Source: Chryseobacterium aureum
Lineage (GTDB): Bacteria; Bacteroidota; Bacteroidia; Flavobacteriales; Weeksellaceae
Length of the DNA stretch: 64,000 nt
Assembly: GCF_003971235.1 (NCBI RefSeq)
Contig: NZ_CP034661.1
Span: forward strand, 3,162,001 to 3,226,000
Direction of reading: 5' to 3'
Shown one piece after another: positions 18,166 to 26,786 of this stretch. How positions within the stretch are numbered: the first letter of the stretch is position 1; every line of letters starts with the position of its first letter. Position numbers and translations under genes: made by a program. Under the pieces are notes generated by a model that ran no database searches, was not told the DNA's origin, and saw nothing but the letters and a program-made list of their open reading frames with translations.

Positions 18166-18612
18166 ATGAGTTTAGAAAATACAATAAGCGAAGCGATAAA
18201 AACAGCCATGAGAGAAAAAGACAGAGTCGCTCTGGATTCTCTTCGTGCCGTAAAATCCCAGATTCTTCTTTTAAAAACAGAAGCAAGAGGTGCTGAAGTT
18301 TCTGCTGAGCAGGAAATTGCCATTCTGCAGAGAATGATCAAGCAGCGTAAAGATTCTTTTGAGCAGTTCACTGCCCAAGGCAGACAGGATCTTGCAGAAG
18401 TAGAAGAAGCTCAGAGTAAAGTCATTGAGAAGTTTTTACCTAAACAGCTTACTGCTGAAGAATTAGAAACAGAAATTAAAAATATTATTTCTGAAACCGG
18501 AGCTGAATCTATTAAAGATTTAGGGAAGGTAATGGGAGCTGCCTCCAAAGCATTAGCCGGAAAATCTGACGGGAAAAGTATTTCCGAGATGGCTAAAAAG
18601 CTCCTTTCATAA
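18166..18612 (+). CDS. GatB/YqeY domain-containing protein
   Basis: This 148-aa protein matches the stand-alone YqeY family, which shares the tail domain of the GatB amidotransferase subunit. That domain is involved in tRNA binding in GatB; the role of the free protein is unclear. Family features are KTAMREKDRVALDSLRAVKSQI near the start, AILQRMIKQRKDSFEQF in the middle and DLGKVMGAASKAL near the end. It follows ftsZ by 90 bp and is the last gene before a strong terminator, so it probably closes the dcw transcript. Confidence 0.92.
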   Translation: MSLENTISEAIKTAMREKDRVALDSLRAVKSQILLLKTEARGAEVSAEQEIAILQRMIKQRKDSFEQFTAQGRQDLAEVEEAQSKVIEKFLPKQLTAEELETEIKNIISETGAESIKDLGKVMGAASKALAGKSDGKSISEMAKKLLS

Positions 18613-18709
18613 GGTGATCAGGATTCGGGTCTGGAATTTATTTTAAGCCTGCAAAACGGATCTCCTCCCATAACTAAGGATATACAACCTTTGCATATCG
18701 ATTTGATTA

Positions 18710-18738
18710 GAAGCCCGGAACTTTCAGTTCCGGGCTTC
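18710..18738 (+). terminator. terminator after the dcw cluster
   Basis: A perfect 13-bp stem GAAGCCCGGAACT / AGTTCCGGGCTTC encloses a 3-base loop. The following bases are T-rich (ACTTTGTTTGG) but not a clean T-run. It lies about 100 bp after the yqeY stop and is the first strong hairpin downstream. Confidence 0.8.
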
Positions 18739-19065
18739 ACTTTGTTTGGATATTAAAGTTTGTTAATCAGTTTGATTCTAAACTGAAAAAAAGAATTAAG
18801 ATACTACCATATTTCAGAAAGTATTTAAGTGATTGATTGCTTGAGGGAAAGCTTTTAAATGTTTTTTCACGGTCGTTTGTTTTTCAGAATCATTTCAAAT
18901 TTAATAATAAATTTTTATTATTCCTAGTATTATTTCATTATTTTTAAGATATCATTGCAATATTAATATTTCATTAATTTTTTATGACTAAACGATTGAT
19001 AGTTTTTATATATTGAAGAAAACCAAAGAATTGCTTAACTTTGTAGAGATAAAAAACAATAATAT
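18739..19065. other. A+T-rich intergenic region ahead of the bacilliredoxin gene
   Basis: After the terminator this stretch of over 300 bp holds no convincing gene. It is very A+T-rich, with TTATTATTTC-like runs. Near its right end it contains the promoter of the next gene. Confidence 0.6.
19013..19043 (+). promoter_or_regulatory. flavobacterial promoter of the bacilliredoxin gene
   Basis: A TTG at 19013-19015 and a -7 box TAACTTTG at 19036-19043 are separated by 20 bp. The -7 box matches TAnnTTTG exactly. It lies 22 bp before the start codon. Confidence 0.6.
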
Positions 19066-19476
19066 ATGTATCCAACAGATTTGGTAATGCCTATGAAGGC
19101 AGAACTTACAGATAAAGGTTTCCAGGATTTAACAACTCCGGCTCAGGTAGAAGACGCTTTGAAGCAGTCCGGAACCACATTATTGGTCATCAATTCTGTA
19201 TGCGGCTGTGCAGCAGGAGCTGCAAGACCAGGAGTAGTATACTCTTTAACGGGAGATAAGAAACCTGATCATTTAACAACTGTATTTGCAGGATTTGATA
19301 CTGAGGCCGTAGTAGAAGCCAGAAAACACCTTGCTCCCTTCCCCCCAAGTTCTCCATGTGTAGCACTTTTCAAAGACGGTGAATTGGTTCACATGCTGGA
19401 AAGACACCACATTGAAGGAAACCCTGCAGGAGCAATTGCTGCCAACCTTCAGGCTGCATACGATGAGTATTGCTAG
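19066..19476 (+). CDS. BrxA/BrxB family bacilliredoxin
   Basis: The 136-aa protein matches the BrxA/BrxB (YphP/YqiW) thioredoxin-fold family. The family motif CGC is present at Cys46-Gly-Cys48 in NSVCGCAAGAARPG. In Firmicutes these proteins remove bacillithiol from oxidised proteins; in Bacteroidetes the thiol partner is an inference. The start MYPTDLVMPMK is the typical family N-terminus. It is monocistronic, with its own promoter and terminator. Confidence 0.92.
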   Translation: MYPTDLVMPMKAELTDKGFQDLTTPAQVEDALKQSGTTLLVINSVCGCAAGAARPGVVYSLTGDKKPDHLTTVFAGFDTEAVVEARKHLAPFPPSSPCVALFKDGELVHMLERHHIEGNPAGAIAANLQAAYDEYC

Positions 19477-19496
19477 TAAATAATAAACTAAATATC

Positions 19497-19529
19497 AAAC
19501 CGTTACCTATTTTGTAACGGTTTTTTTAT
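19497..19529 (+). terminator. intrinsic terminator after the bacilliredoxin gene
   Basis: A 10-bp stem AAACCGTTAC / GTAACGGTTT with a 7-base loop is followed by a run of T residues (TTTTTTTATTT counting the end of the stem). This is a standard intrinsic terminator on the plus strand. Confidence 0.88.
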
Positions 19530-19568
19530 TTAATCTCTTAAAAAATTTTCTGAAAATTCAAATATCAT

Positions 19569-19576
19569 TATATTTG
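19569..19576 (+). promoter_or_regulatory. -7 box just before the GH3 gene (possible leaderless transcript)
   Basis: TATATTTG matches TAnnTTTG and ends 5 bp before the ATG at 19582. Transcription would then start at or beside the start codon, giving a leaderless or nearly leaderless mRNA. No clear -33 element was seen. Confidence 0.4.
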
Positions 19577-19581
19577 TTGGA

Positions 19582-21096
19582 ATGGCAACCAAAGCACTTT
19601 TCAACACCGTAGTTAACTGGTTTATCCGCCAAAGGATAGATCAGATACAGAATTTCATGGACCATCCCATTGAAACACAGAAAGGTATACTCTTTTCTCA
19701 GCTGTTTCATGCGGAGGATACGGAATATGGTAAGCTATACGGATTCAATTCTATATCAAGTTATCAGGATTTTAAAAACAAGGTTCCTATTGTTACCTAT
19801 GAAGAAATGGAACCCTATATTGAAAAAGCAAGACAGGGACAAAAGGACGTAAGCTGGCCAGGCCTCATTAAACATTTTGCCAAATCATCAGGAACCACCA
19901 ATGCCAAGAGCAAATTTATCCCCATCTCTGCAGAAAGTCTTGAATACTGCCACATGAAGGCTGGAAAAGACATGGTTTCCATTTATGCCAACAACCATCC
20001 GGAAAACCAGCTTTTTAACTATAAAAATTTACGCCTTGGGGGAAGCTCAGAATTATACGCAGACTTCAATACAAAATTTGGGGATTTATCTGCTATTTTG
20101 ATCGATAACCTGCCGTTTTGGGTAGAAATTACCACCACCCCGAGCAAGAAAGTTTCTTTGATGGGAGAATGGGAAAGCAAACTGAAAGCAATAACCTCAG
20201 AAGTAAAAAATGAAGATGTGGGAAGCATCCTTGGAGTACCCAGCTGGATGATGGTTTTGCTGCAGAGGGTCTTGAAAGAAACCAACATTGGAAGTATTTC
20301 GGAGCTCTGGCCTAATCTGGAGGTGTTTTTTCACGGTGGAATCAGTTTCAAGCCCTACAGGGAGCAATTCCGCCAGATCATCGGAAAAAACATCAATTAC
20401 TACGAAATTTATAATGCCTCTGAAGGCTTCTTTGGGATACAGGACAGATCAGATAGTGATGAAATGCTTCTGATGCTGGATTACGGTATTTTTTACGAAT
20501 TCATTCCTATGGATCAGTTCCATTTTTCAAATCCGAAGGTTGTGAGCCTGGAAGATGTAGAAGTCGGAAAGAACTATGCGATGGTAATTACCACCAACGG
20601 CGGTCTGTGGAGGTACCTGATTGGAGATACCGTTGTTTTCACCTCTACCAACCCGTTCAGAATAAAAATAACCGGAAGAACCAAACATTATATCAACGCT
20701 TTTGGGGAAGAACTGATGATTACCAACGTAGAATCTGCCCTTGCCAAGGCCTGCGAATTAACAGGAGCACAGATTACAGATTTCACCGGAGCACCTGTCT
20801 TTATGAAAGGAAACGAAGGGGGTGCCCATGAATGGATTTTTGAATTCAGCCAGCATCCGGATAATCTGGACTGCTTTATTGACGCTTTTGATAAACATTT
20901 AAAGACCATCAATTCAGACTATGAAGCGAAAAGATACAATAATATAACCCTTAAGAGACCTATTGTACATATCGCTAAAAGCAACCTGTTTTATCATTGG
21001 CTGGAAGCTAAAGGAAAGCTTGGAGGGCAAAATAAAGTACCCAGATTAAGCAATGACAGAGAATATATTGATCCATTGCTGGAGATGAATAAATAA
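19582..21096 (+). CDS. GH3 family acyl-acid-amido synthetase-like protein
   Basis: This 504-aa protein belongs to the GH3 family of the acyl-adenylate-forming superfamily. Plant members conjugate amino acids to auxin or jasmonate; the bacterial substrate is unknown. The nucleotide motif SSGTTNAKSKFIPIS at about residues 97-111 is well kept. The region YNASEGFFGIQ and the hinge-like TGRTKHYINAFGEELM are also typical. The gene stands alone between two terminators. It probably activates a carboxylic acid with ATP and transfers it to an amine, but this is inference from the family. Confidence 0.88.
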   Translation: MATKALFNTVVNWFIRQRIDQIQNFMDHPIETQKGILFSQLFHAEDTEYGKLYGFNSISSYQDFKNKVPIVTYEEMEPYIEKARQGQKDVSWPGLIKHFAKSSGTTNAKSKFIPISAESLEYCHMKAGKDMVSIYANNHPENQLFNYKNLRLGGSSELYADFNTKFGDLSAILIDNLPFWVEITTTPSKKVSLMGEWESKLKAITSEVKNEDVGSILGVPSWMMVLLQRVLKETNIGSISELWPNLEVFFHGGISFKPYREQFRQIIGKNINYYEIYNASEGFFGIQDRSDSDEMLLMLDYGIFYEFIPMDQFHFSNPKVVSLEDVEVGKNYAMVITTNGGLWRYLIGDTVVFTSTNPFRIKITGRTKHYINAFGEELMITNVESALAKACELTGAQITDFTGAPVFMKGNEGGAHEWIFEFSQHPDNLDCFIDAFDKHLKTINSDYEAKRYNNITLKRPIVHIAKSNLFYHWLEAKGKLGGQNKVPRLSNDREYIDPLLEMNK

Positions 21097-21106
21097 GGTT
21101 TATTTC

Positions 21107-21279
21107 TTAAACGCAAAGAATTAATAATTCGATTTTTTTATTTTAGGAGGCTAAGAATATGCAGCTTCGCCGCTTATGAAGCGCTGTGGCTATGTGCATG
21201 CTTCATAAGAATCAATCTATTGATTCAAACCTTTGCTCCCTCAAAATATTACGGTATAAAATAGAAACTTTGCGTTTAA
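21107..21279. repeat. CGCAAAG element with 12-bp terminal inverted repeats
   Basis: TTAAACGCAAAG at 21107-21118 is exactly inverted at 21268-21279 (CTTTGCGTTTAA). Inside there is a second inverted repeat, CTTATGAAGC (about 21173-21182) with GCTTCATAAG (21200-21209). There is no open reading frame. A second element with nearly the same ends occurs at 31593-31817. Confidence 0.65.
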
Positions 21280-21302
21280 AAATATAATCTTTCAAGAAAA
21301 AT

Positions 21303-21337
21303 AAAAAGCCGTAATTCTGATTGAACTACGGCTTTAT
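21303..21337. terminator. bidirectional terminator between convergent genes
   Basis: A 13-bp stem with one mismatch, AAAGCCGTAATTC / GAACTACGGCTTT, has a 5-base loop. A and T runs on both flanks allow termination in both directions. It lies between the GH3 gene and the leftward lipoprotein gene. Confidence 0.85.
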
Positions 21338-21343
21338 TTTGCT

Positions 21344-21787
21344 TTATTTACTTAAGTCTTCTTTTACTTTTCTGGCAGCTTCCTCTACTTTAGAAGCTCC
21401 TTTTTTAGCGGCTTCCTTAGCATCTTTTCCTGCTTCCTGAGCTCCGGATTTAATATCCTGCCCTACTTTATTAGCTTCAGTCTTGATATCTTGTCCAGCC
21501 TTATGAAGATCTTGTTTTGTCTTATCTGCTGTTGCATCAATTTTATCTTTAGCTTTCTGAGCAGCATCATCTATCTTATTTCCGGCGGCATCTACTTTAG
21601 CTTTCACATCTTCTTTGGCATCGTTGATCTTTGCGGTATCAACGGTGTTTGGAGTTTCAGTAACGGTAGTGGTGGTAGTAGTAACCGATCCGTCTGCATT
21701 TTCTACCTGTTCTGTTTTTGTCGTTGATTTTGTGCATGCTACAGTGAATACTGAGATCACTGCTGCTGCAAGAATTGTTTTTTTCAT
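21344..21787 (-). CDS. lipoprotein with Lys/Ala/Asp-rich amphipathic repeats
   Basis: This 147-aa protein has a signal peptide with a lipobox-like VFTVAC, so Cys18 is the likely lipidated residue. Residues from about 55 to 147 form a long run of repeats such as DAAGNKIDDAAQKAKDKID and AGQDIKTEANKVGQDIKSGA. Their 11-residue-like spacing is seen in LEA-like and apolipoprotein-like helices. A Thr-rich stretch (VTTTTTTVTET) precedes this. It is probably anchored in a membrane facing the periplasm. No specific function can be named; a stress-related role is only a guess. Confidence 0.75.
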   Translation of the reverse strand: MKKTILAAAVISVFTVACTKSTTKTEQVENADGSVTTTTTTVTETPNTVDTAKINDAKEDVKAKVDAAGNKIDDAAQKAKDKIDATADKTKQDLHKAGQDIKTEANKVGQDIKSGAQEAGKDAKEAAKKGASKVEEAARKVKEDLSK

Positions 21788-21814
21788 ATTGTATATTGTT
21801 TTAATGATAGCCCT

Positions 21815-22177
21815 TTATTGTGTTTTCGTTTCTGAAGATGAGGGTACTTCAGAAGCTTTCTGTTTCTTTTCTGCCTCAGTCTTTTTCTTTTCCTCTTCCT
21901 GCTTTGCTTTATTTTCTTTTTCCAGCTCTGCCTTGAGCTTATTCTCTTCTTCCTGAAGCTTTTTAGCCTGTTTTACCGAGTCTAGATACTGAGGCGATGA
22001 CATTCTTATCTTTCTGGCAATATCTACCGAGACAGCTCCTGTAGAAAAGGAATCCACAGCTGTAGTATCATACTTCATGCTCACCTCCTGCTCAGCACCA
22101 AATCCGGGGGATTCTTTCTTGGAGCAGGCCGTAAAGAGAAGTATGAAGATAAAAATTGCAGACAGTATATTTTTCAT
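21815..22177 (-). CDS. small lipoprotein with charged coiled-coil tail
   Basis: The 120-aa protein has a signal peptide ending in the lipobox LFTACS. Its second half is a Lys/Glu-rich coiled coil (KLQEEENKLKAELEKENKAK and following). It begins 4 bp after the stop of the upstream EEP gene, so the two are probably co-transcribed. No known family was recognised. Confidence 0.7.
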   Translation of the reverse strand: MKNILSAIFIFILLFTACSKKESPGFGAEQEVSMKYDTTAVDSFSTGAVSVDIARKIRMSSPQYLDSVKQAKKLQEEENKLKAELEKENKAKQEEEKKKTEAEKKQKASEVPSSSETKTQ

Positions 22178-22181
22178 GGAA

Positions 22182-23153
22182 CTAATTTAGCAGAAATTCT
22201 GCAATTACAGGATAGTGATCCGATAATTTCACAGTCTGATCTACTTTATAGCTTAAAGGAATTATCGATTTTGAGCTGAAGATATAATCTATTCTCAAAG
22301 GGACCTTATAATCATGAAAACTGCTTGCACTGCCTTTTCCTGCTACCAGAAAGGCATCCTGAAGATCTTTTCCGAGATTATAATACTCATAAGAGTTAGG
22401 AACAGAATTAAAATCTCCTGCTAAAATAACCGGGTAAGGTGATAAATCCACCATTTTTCTGATTCTTTTCACCTGATCTTCATGGGCCTGAAATGTAGGC
22501 GTCATATGGGACAGCAGTGTGGAAACATTGCCCAGCCCAAGTCCTTCAAGCTTTGTAAACATTGATTTGTGAAGTCTGAAGGGTTCCAGATAAACATTGA
22601 TAATACGAATTACCTTACCATTGATGTCAATATCAGCATAGAATGAATTTCCACGGGCTTTTTCATCAATCAGTTCTGCCTGTCTTACAATTTTATGTTT
22701 GGTTTTCAGAATAACAGACGGATATTTGATAAGATCACGCTTTATAGCGCGGTTGGTATCTTTTTCCTGAACAAGAATAATATCTGCATCCTGTTCTTTG
22801 ATATAGTTTTTTACTTTATCCCATCCGTACTCACCATATTTCACATTAAAAGTCAATACTTTAATATCTCGTATTGTTTTTACATTTTCTGTTTTGGGTG
22901 AAAAGTTGATCCATCGTCTGATGGGGTTATAGAAAATAACTGTTCCCAGAGCAAAAGCTATTGCTATTTTTTGTTTTTTGAAAATCCATACCAGCGTAAG
23001 AACGATATGTGCTGTTATCAGGTAGGGGAAACCCAGCGAAAGCAAATTAAGAGTCCCCAGAAGATTGGGTGGAATCCATGCATTCCCCAGCGTGCACAGC
23101 AGCAACACAGCAACAGCTATATGTATAAATAGTAATATCTGATTCGACTTCAT
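22182..23153 (-). CDS. endonuclease/exonuclease/phosphatase family membrane protein (copy 1)
   Basis: The 323-aa protein has about three N-terminal membrane segments (residues 5-85). An EEP (DNase I-like) domain follows. Catalytic-type motifs are LTFNVKYGEYG, ILVQEKD, ILAGDFNSVPNS and the terminal SDHYPVIAEF. The domain probably faces the periplasm. Substrate may be a nucleic acid, a phospholipid or another phosphodiester; the sequence does not decide. The next gene upstream is a clear paralogue, so this is a tandem duplication. Confidence 0.88.
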   Translation of the reverse strand: MKSNQILLFIHIAVAVLLLCTLGNAWIPPNLLGTLNLLSLGFPYLITAHIVLTLVWIFKKQKIAIAFALGTVIFYNPIRRWINFSPKTENVKTIRDIKVLTFNVKYGEYGWDKVKNYIKEQDADIILVQEKDTNRAIKRDLIKYPSVILKTKHKIVRQAELIDEKARGNSFYADIDINGKVIRIINVYLEPFRLHKSMFTKLEGLGLGNVSTLLSHMTPTFQAHEDQVKRIRKMVDLSPYPVILAGDFNSVPNSYEYYNLGKDLQDAFLVAGKGSASSFHDYKVPLRIDYIFSSKSIIPLSYKVDQTVKLSDHYPVIAEFLLN

Positions 23154-23157
23154 GAAA

Positions 23158-23201
23158 AAACGGCCTTGGTACGGTTTTCTGTCAACAAAAACCCTACCAA
23201 G
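23158..23201 (-). terminator. terminator between the two EEP genes
   Basis: Arms at 23165-23178 and 23188-23201 pair over 14 bp with one mismatch (CTTGGTACGGTTTT / AAAACCCTACCAAG). On the minus strand the stem is followed by GCCGTTTTTTC. It would end or weaken transcription after copy 2. Confidence 0.65.
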
Positions 23202-23229
23202 TCAATAATTTTAACTCTTTTTATGATTA

Positions 23230-24219
23230 TTAAGGTTCTGTAGAAAATTTTACGATGACAGGGTAATGATCTGAAATACTTATAGAACGGTCAACCTGAT
23301 AAGATATTGCCTTTAATGATTTTGATGAGAAAACATAATCGATTCTGATCGGGAATTTATAATCGTGAAAACTGGTGGCACTTCCTTTTCCTGCTGACAA
23401 AAAAGTATCTTCAAGCCCTTCAGATAAATGATAGTATTCATATGAATTAGGAACAGAATTGAAATCTCCTGTCAGAATAACAGGATAGGGTGAATTTTTA
23501 ACCGCTTCACTGATGAGATCTACCTGATCCTGATGTTTTTTAAAGGTAGGGATAAGCCTTTTTACAATATCTTTTACCTTTTGTTCATTGGCATTTGTAT
23601 CCCCATTAAGTTCCACCATCTTTTTTTCAAAACGGAACGGGTGAAGATAGACATCAACAAACCGATATACTTTTCCATTGATTTCTATATCAGCCATTAT
23701 ACCAGGAGTCCATATATTCTCATCATTAGGTTCTATAACTTTTTGGCTGATAATTTTATGTTTCGTTAAAACAACCAAGCCGAAATGTGAGTTAAATTTT
23801 TGATATCCTGCAAATTCATAAGACTCCCCGGGATCTTCCTGTAAAAGAATTACATCCGCATTCTGAGACTTCAGATAATCCCCCAGTGCTTCACCTCTTA
23901 CCTTATTAGCCCTTGTATTAAAAGTTAACACTTTTATTTCAGACCCTCCCGGCTTGGGAGAGGAATAATTCACCCATCTTTTTACAGGATTGATAAAAGC
24001 CAGCCCTAAAAACATGAATACAAAAGCTCTTTTTTTCCAGCTGATTACCCAGAATACCGTTAAAACAACATAAACTATAATAAGCACCGGGAAACCTAAA
24101 GAAAGCAAATTAAACCACGGAAAAATCTTAGGCGGAACATAAGCGTTCAATAATGTGACCAGCAACAGAAATAGAATTCCCAAATGCAGGATGAGCAGTA
24201 TAAGTCGGAAGATCTTCAC
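23230..24219 (-). CDS. endonuclease/exonuclease/phosphatase family membrane protein (copy 2)
   Basis: This 329-aa paralogue of the next gene has the same plan: three N-terminal membrane segments and an EEP domain. Motifs are LTFNTRANKVRG, ILLQEDPGE, ILTGDFNSVPNSYEYYHL and SDHYPVIVKF. The catalytic Asp, Asn and His residues are present. It starts 9 bp after the rhomboid gene stop, so it likely belongs to a mutL-rhomboid-EEP transcription unit. Confidence 0.88.
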   Translation of the reverse strand: MKIFRLILLILHLGILFLLLVTLLNAYVPPKIFPWFNLLSLGFPVLIIVYVVLTVFWVISWKKRAFVFMFLGLAFINPVKRWVNYSSPKPGGSEIKVLTFNTRANKVRGEALGDYLKSQNADVILLQEDPGESYEFAGYQKFNSHFGLVVLTKHKIISQKVIEPNDENIWTPGIMADIEINGKVYRFVDVYLHPFRFEKKMVELNGDTNANEQKVKDIVKRLIPTFKKHQDQVDLISEAVKNSPYPVILTGDFNSVPNSYEYYHLSEGLEDTFLSAGKGSATSFHDYKFPIRIDYVFSSKSLKAISYQVDRSISISDHYPVIVKFSTEP

Positions 24220-24228
24220 AAGATTATT

Positions 24229-24984
24229 TTAATTGAATCTGTACAAATGTTTTTTCCAAATCCTTGCCAGCAGCCAACCTACCAATGCTCCCCCTACGTG
24301 GGCAAGATGGGCAACACCGCCTCCGTTTCCGGAAATACCAAGATAAATAGAAACTACCACAATGATGGGCAGCAGGTATTTTACTTTTATGGGAACAGGA
24401 ATAAACATAATTCCGATTTTAGCATCCGGATACAGTGTTGCAAATGCGGCTATTACTCCGAAGATAGCTCCGGAAGCCCCAAGCATAGGTGTTTTTAATA
24501 ATGCGTAATACTGGCTGGATAATTCCTGCCCTTCAATTGTAGTTGCACTGATCTTCATACTTCCCACATAGTCAAGTGCTGCTTTCGGATAAATTTCAGA
24601 AGCGCTTAAGCCTAAGCTCTGCAGCCCTGAAATGATTTGCTGTGCTTCCACAAAGTTCCAAAGATTGAAAAGAAAGAATGACCCTAAGCCACTCGCAAAA
24701 TATAAGATCAGATACTTTTTATCTCCCAGCATCTGCTCCAGAATAGGACCGAAGCTAAACAATGTGAACATATTAAACAAAATATGCATGATCCCTCCAC
24801 TTTCCTTAAGCGGGGCATGCATAAACATATGGGTAATGATCTGCCAAGATTTGAAATTAGGAGAAAAAGGATAAAACCCCGAAAGTGTATTGTATAAGTT
24901 CGGAAGCAGAAAATTAGCAACCAAATAAACAATAACATTAATGATAATGATATTTCTGGTTATCGGCGGTATATTGTTAAACAT
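24229..24984 (-). CDS. rhomboid family intramembrane serine protease
   Basis: The 251-aa protein has about six membrane segments. The catalytic dyad is visible: Ser171 in GASGAIFG and His229 in AHVGGALVG. The HMFMHA segment and HILFNMFTLF in the early helices are also typical. Rhomboids cut transmembrane helices in the lipid bilayer; the substrate is unknown. A linker of about 40 residues after helix 3 (SLGLSASEIYPKAALDYVGS) is longer than in minimal rhomboids. It starts 5 bp after mutL stops. Confidence 0.93.
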   Translation of the reverse strand: MFNNIPPITRNIIIINVIVYLVANFLLPNLYNTLSGFYPFSPNFKSWQIITHMFMHAPLKESGGIMHILFNMFTLFSFGPILEQMLGDKKYLILYFASGLGSFFLFNLWNFVEAQQIISGLQSLGLSASEIYPKAALDYVGSMKISATTIEGQELSSQYYALLKTPMLGASGAIFGVIAAFATLYPDAKIGIMFIPVPIKVKYLLPIIVVVSIYLGISGNGGGVAHLAHVGGALVGWLLARIWKKHLYRFN

Positions 24985-24989
24985 AATTT

Positions 24990-26786
24990 TTAAAATTTGT
25001 TTTTAAAGTCGTTAAACGGAACTTCATAAAAACATCTCTTGCCGTCCGGTAAAAACTCCGGGAAGCCTAATGCTGTAAAGTCTTTGATAAGCTGTTCCGC
25101 ATCTTTTTTATAAATAAAGTCAAATCTTGACTTCGACTGCATTTTATTCCACTGGTTATGATAATACTGCAAAAATTCTTCTTCCGTCTTGTAATCCAGA
25201 ATCTCAAAAAGGTTTTCCAGAAACTTCATGGCCTGGGTTTCTTTCAGCCCTTCAGGAAGTGAATCTATTCGAAGTACACTTTCATGAGCAATTTTCATGT
25301 CAAACCCTAATTCCGGAAGATATTTTTTTATGGAATTGTATTTTGTCTTTTCAATTTCATTCATATGATACTCCAGAGAGAAGAGAAGTGCATGGCTGTT
25401 TGTGTTTGATTTTCTGGTAGATTTATTCCCCTCAGAAACCAGCAGTCTGTGCATTCTTCCCAAATCAAGCATTAAGGTTACATCTCCTTTATTGAAAAGC
25501 CAGTACCCGTTCGGAAGCCTCATCAGATCTTCGTCAAAATCTTCATCTTCAAACAAATTAATCTTTGACGGTTCTGCCGTAATGTTCTGGTGGTACATTT
25601 CGGTCAGGTTCTGAATCTCTTCCGGATGTACTACATTTTTTTCTTCCAGGAAAGGGTTATAGTCTTTATCTACAATGATTTCAGGCATTTTGAACACCCC
25701 CCCGCCGGTTCCTCCTCCATTTCCTTTGCTTGGAACAGGTTTATTCATCATTTCATCCAGCTCCGGATCTCTGTCGAAATCAAGGCTTGGAGAAACATTA
25801 TAAATTCCTAAAGACCTTTTAATCGTTGAACGAAGCAAAGCAAAAATAAGGTGCTCGTCCTCAAATTTCACTTCTGTTTTCTGCGGATGGATATTCACAT
25901 CTATTTTCTCCGGATCAAGTTCCAGGAAAAGGAAAAACGAAGGCACATATCCCGGCTGAAGCAGTCCTTCAAAAGCTTCCTGCACGGCTTTATTGAAATA
26001 GGGACTTCTGAAGTACCTTCCGTTTACAAAAAGAAACTGCTCACCTCTTGCTTTCTTTGCCCCTTCAGGCTTAGCCACAAAACCATGAAGCTTACACCAG
26101 ATAATATCTTCTTTAATAGGAATTAAAAGCGGCTGAAGCTTTCTTCCGAAAACATCTACAATACGCTGCATCTGACTTCCTTTCCTCAGCCTGAAAACCG
26201 CTTCATCATCATGAAACAGGGAAAACTCCAGATTCTCATGAGCCAGTGCAACACGCTGAAACTCATCAATAACGTGTCTGAATTCAATATTATTATTTTT
26301 CAAGAACTTCCTTCTTGCGGGAACGTTATAGAAAAGATTTTTTACCAGAAAGTTTGATCCGTCTGCTGTCTGAACCGGGTCCTGAAACTGGAAAACCCCG
26401 CCTTCGATATAGATATTCGTCCCAATAGAAGTATCTTTTTGCTTGGTCCTCAATTCCACCTGGGAAACCGCTGCAATAGAAGCAAGCGCCTCACCGCGGA
26501 ATCCTTTGGTAGCGATTTTAAAGATATCTTCTGTTCCTTTTATTTTGGAGGTAGCATGCCTTTCAAAGGCCATGCGGGCATCTGTTTCGGACATTCCTTT
26601 TCCGTCATCTACCACCTGAATAAGGTTTTTCCCGGCATCTCTGATGATCAGTTCAATCTTCGTTGCATCTGCATCTATAGCATTTTCCAAAAGTTCCTTC
26701 ACGATGGATGCAGGCCGCTGCACCACCTCTCCTGCTGCAATCTGGTTAGCTACATGATCCGGTAAAAGCTGAATAATATCTGACAT
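24990..26786 (-). CDS. mutL: DNA mismatch repair protein MutL
   Basis: MutL couples MutS mismatch recognition to strand removal. The N-terminal GHKL ATPase is clear: ELLENAIDADATKIEL, VDDGKGMSETDARMAFERHATSKI and TKGFRGEALASIAAVSQ. The start MSDIIQLLPDHVANQIAAGEVV is canonical, so the ATG at 26786 is preferred to one 15 bp upstream (598 aa). The C-terminal dimerisation domain is unusual. Where endonuclease-type MutL has a DQHAxxER motif, this protein has LDLGRMHRLLV (about residues 436-450), and the C-terminal CPHGRP-like motif is replaced by PDGKRCFYEVP. It therefore looks nuclease-deficient. Confidence 0.94.
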   Translation of the reverse strand: MSDIIQLLPDHVANQIAAGEVVQRPASIVKELLENAIDADATKIELIIRDAGKNLIQVVDDGKGMSETDARMAFERHATSKIKGTEDIFKIATKGFRGEALASIAAVSQVELRTKQKDTSIGTNIYIEGGVFQFQDPVQTADGSNFLVKNLFYNVPARRKFLKNNNIEFRHVIDEFQRVALAHENLEFSLFHDDEAVFRLRKGSQMQRIVDVFGRKLQPLLIPIKEDIIWCKLHGFVAKPEGAKKARGEQFLFVNGRYFRSPYFNKAVQEAFEGLLQPGYVPSFFLFLELDPEKIDVNIHPQKTEVKFEDEHLIFALLRSTIKRSLGIYNVSPSLDFDRDPELDEMMNKPVPSKGNGGGTGGGVFKMPEIIVDKDYNPFLEEKNVVHPEEIQNLTEMYHQNITAEPSKINLFEDEDFDEDLMRLPNGYWLFNKGDVTLMLDLGRMHRLLVSEGNKSTRKSNTNSHALLFSLEYHMNEIEKTKYNSIKKYLPELGFDMKIAHESVLRIDSLPEGLKETQAMKFLENLFEILDYKTEEEFLQYYHNQWNKMQSKSRFDFIYKKDAEQLIKDFTALGFPEFLPDGKRCFYEVPFNDFKNKF

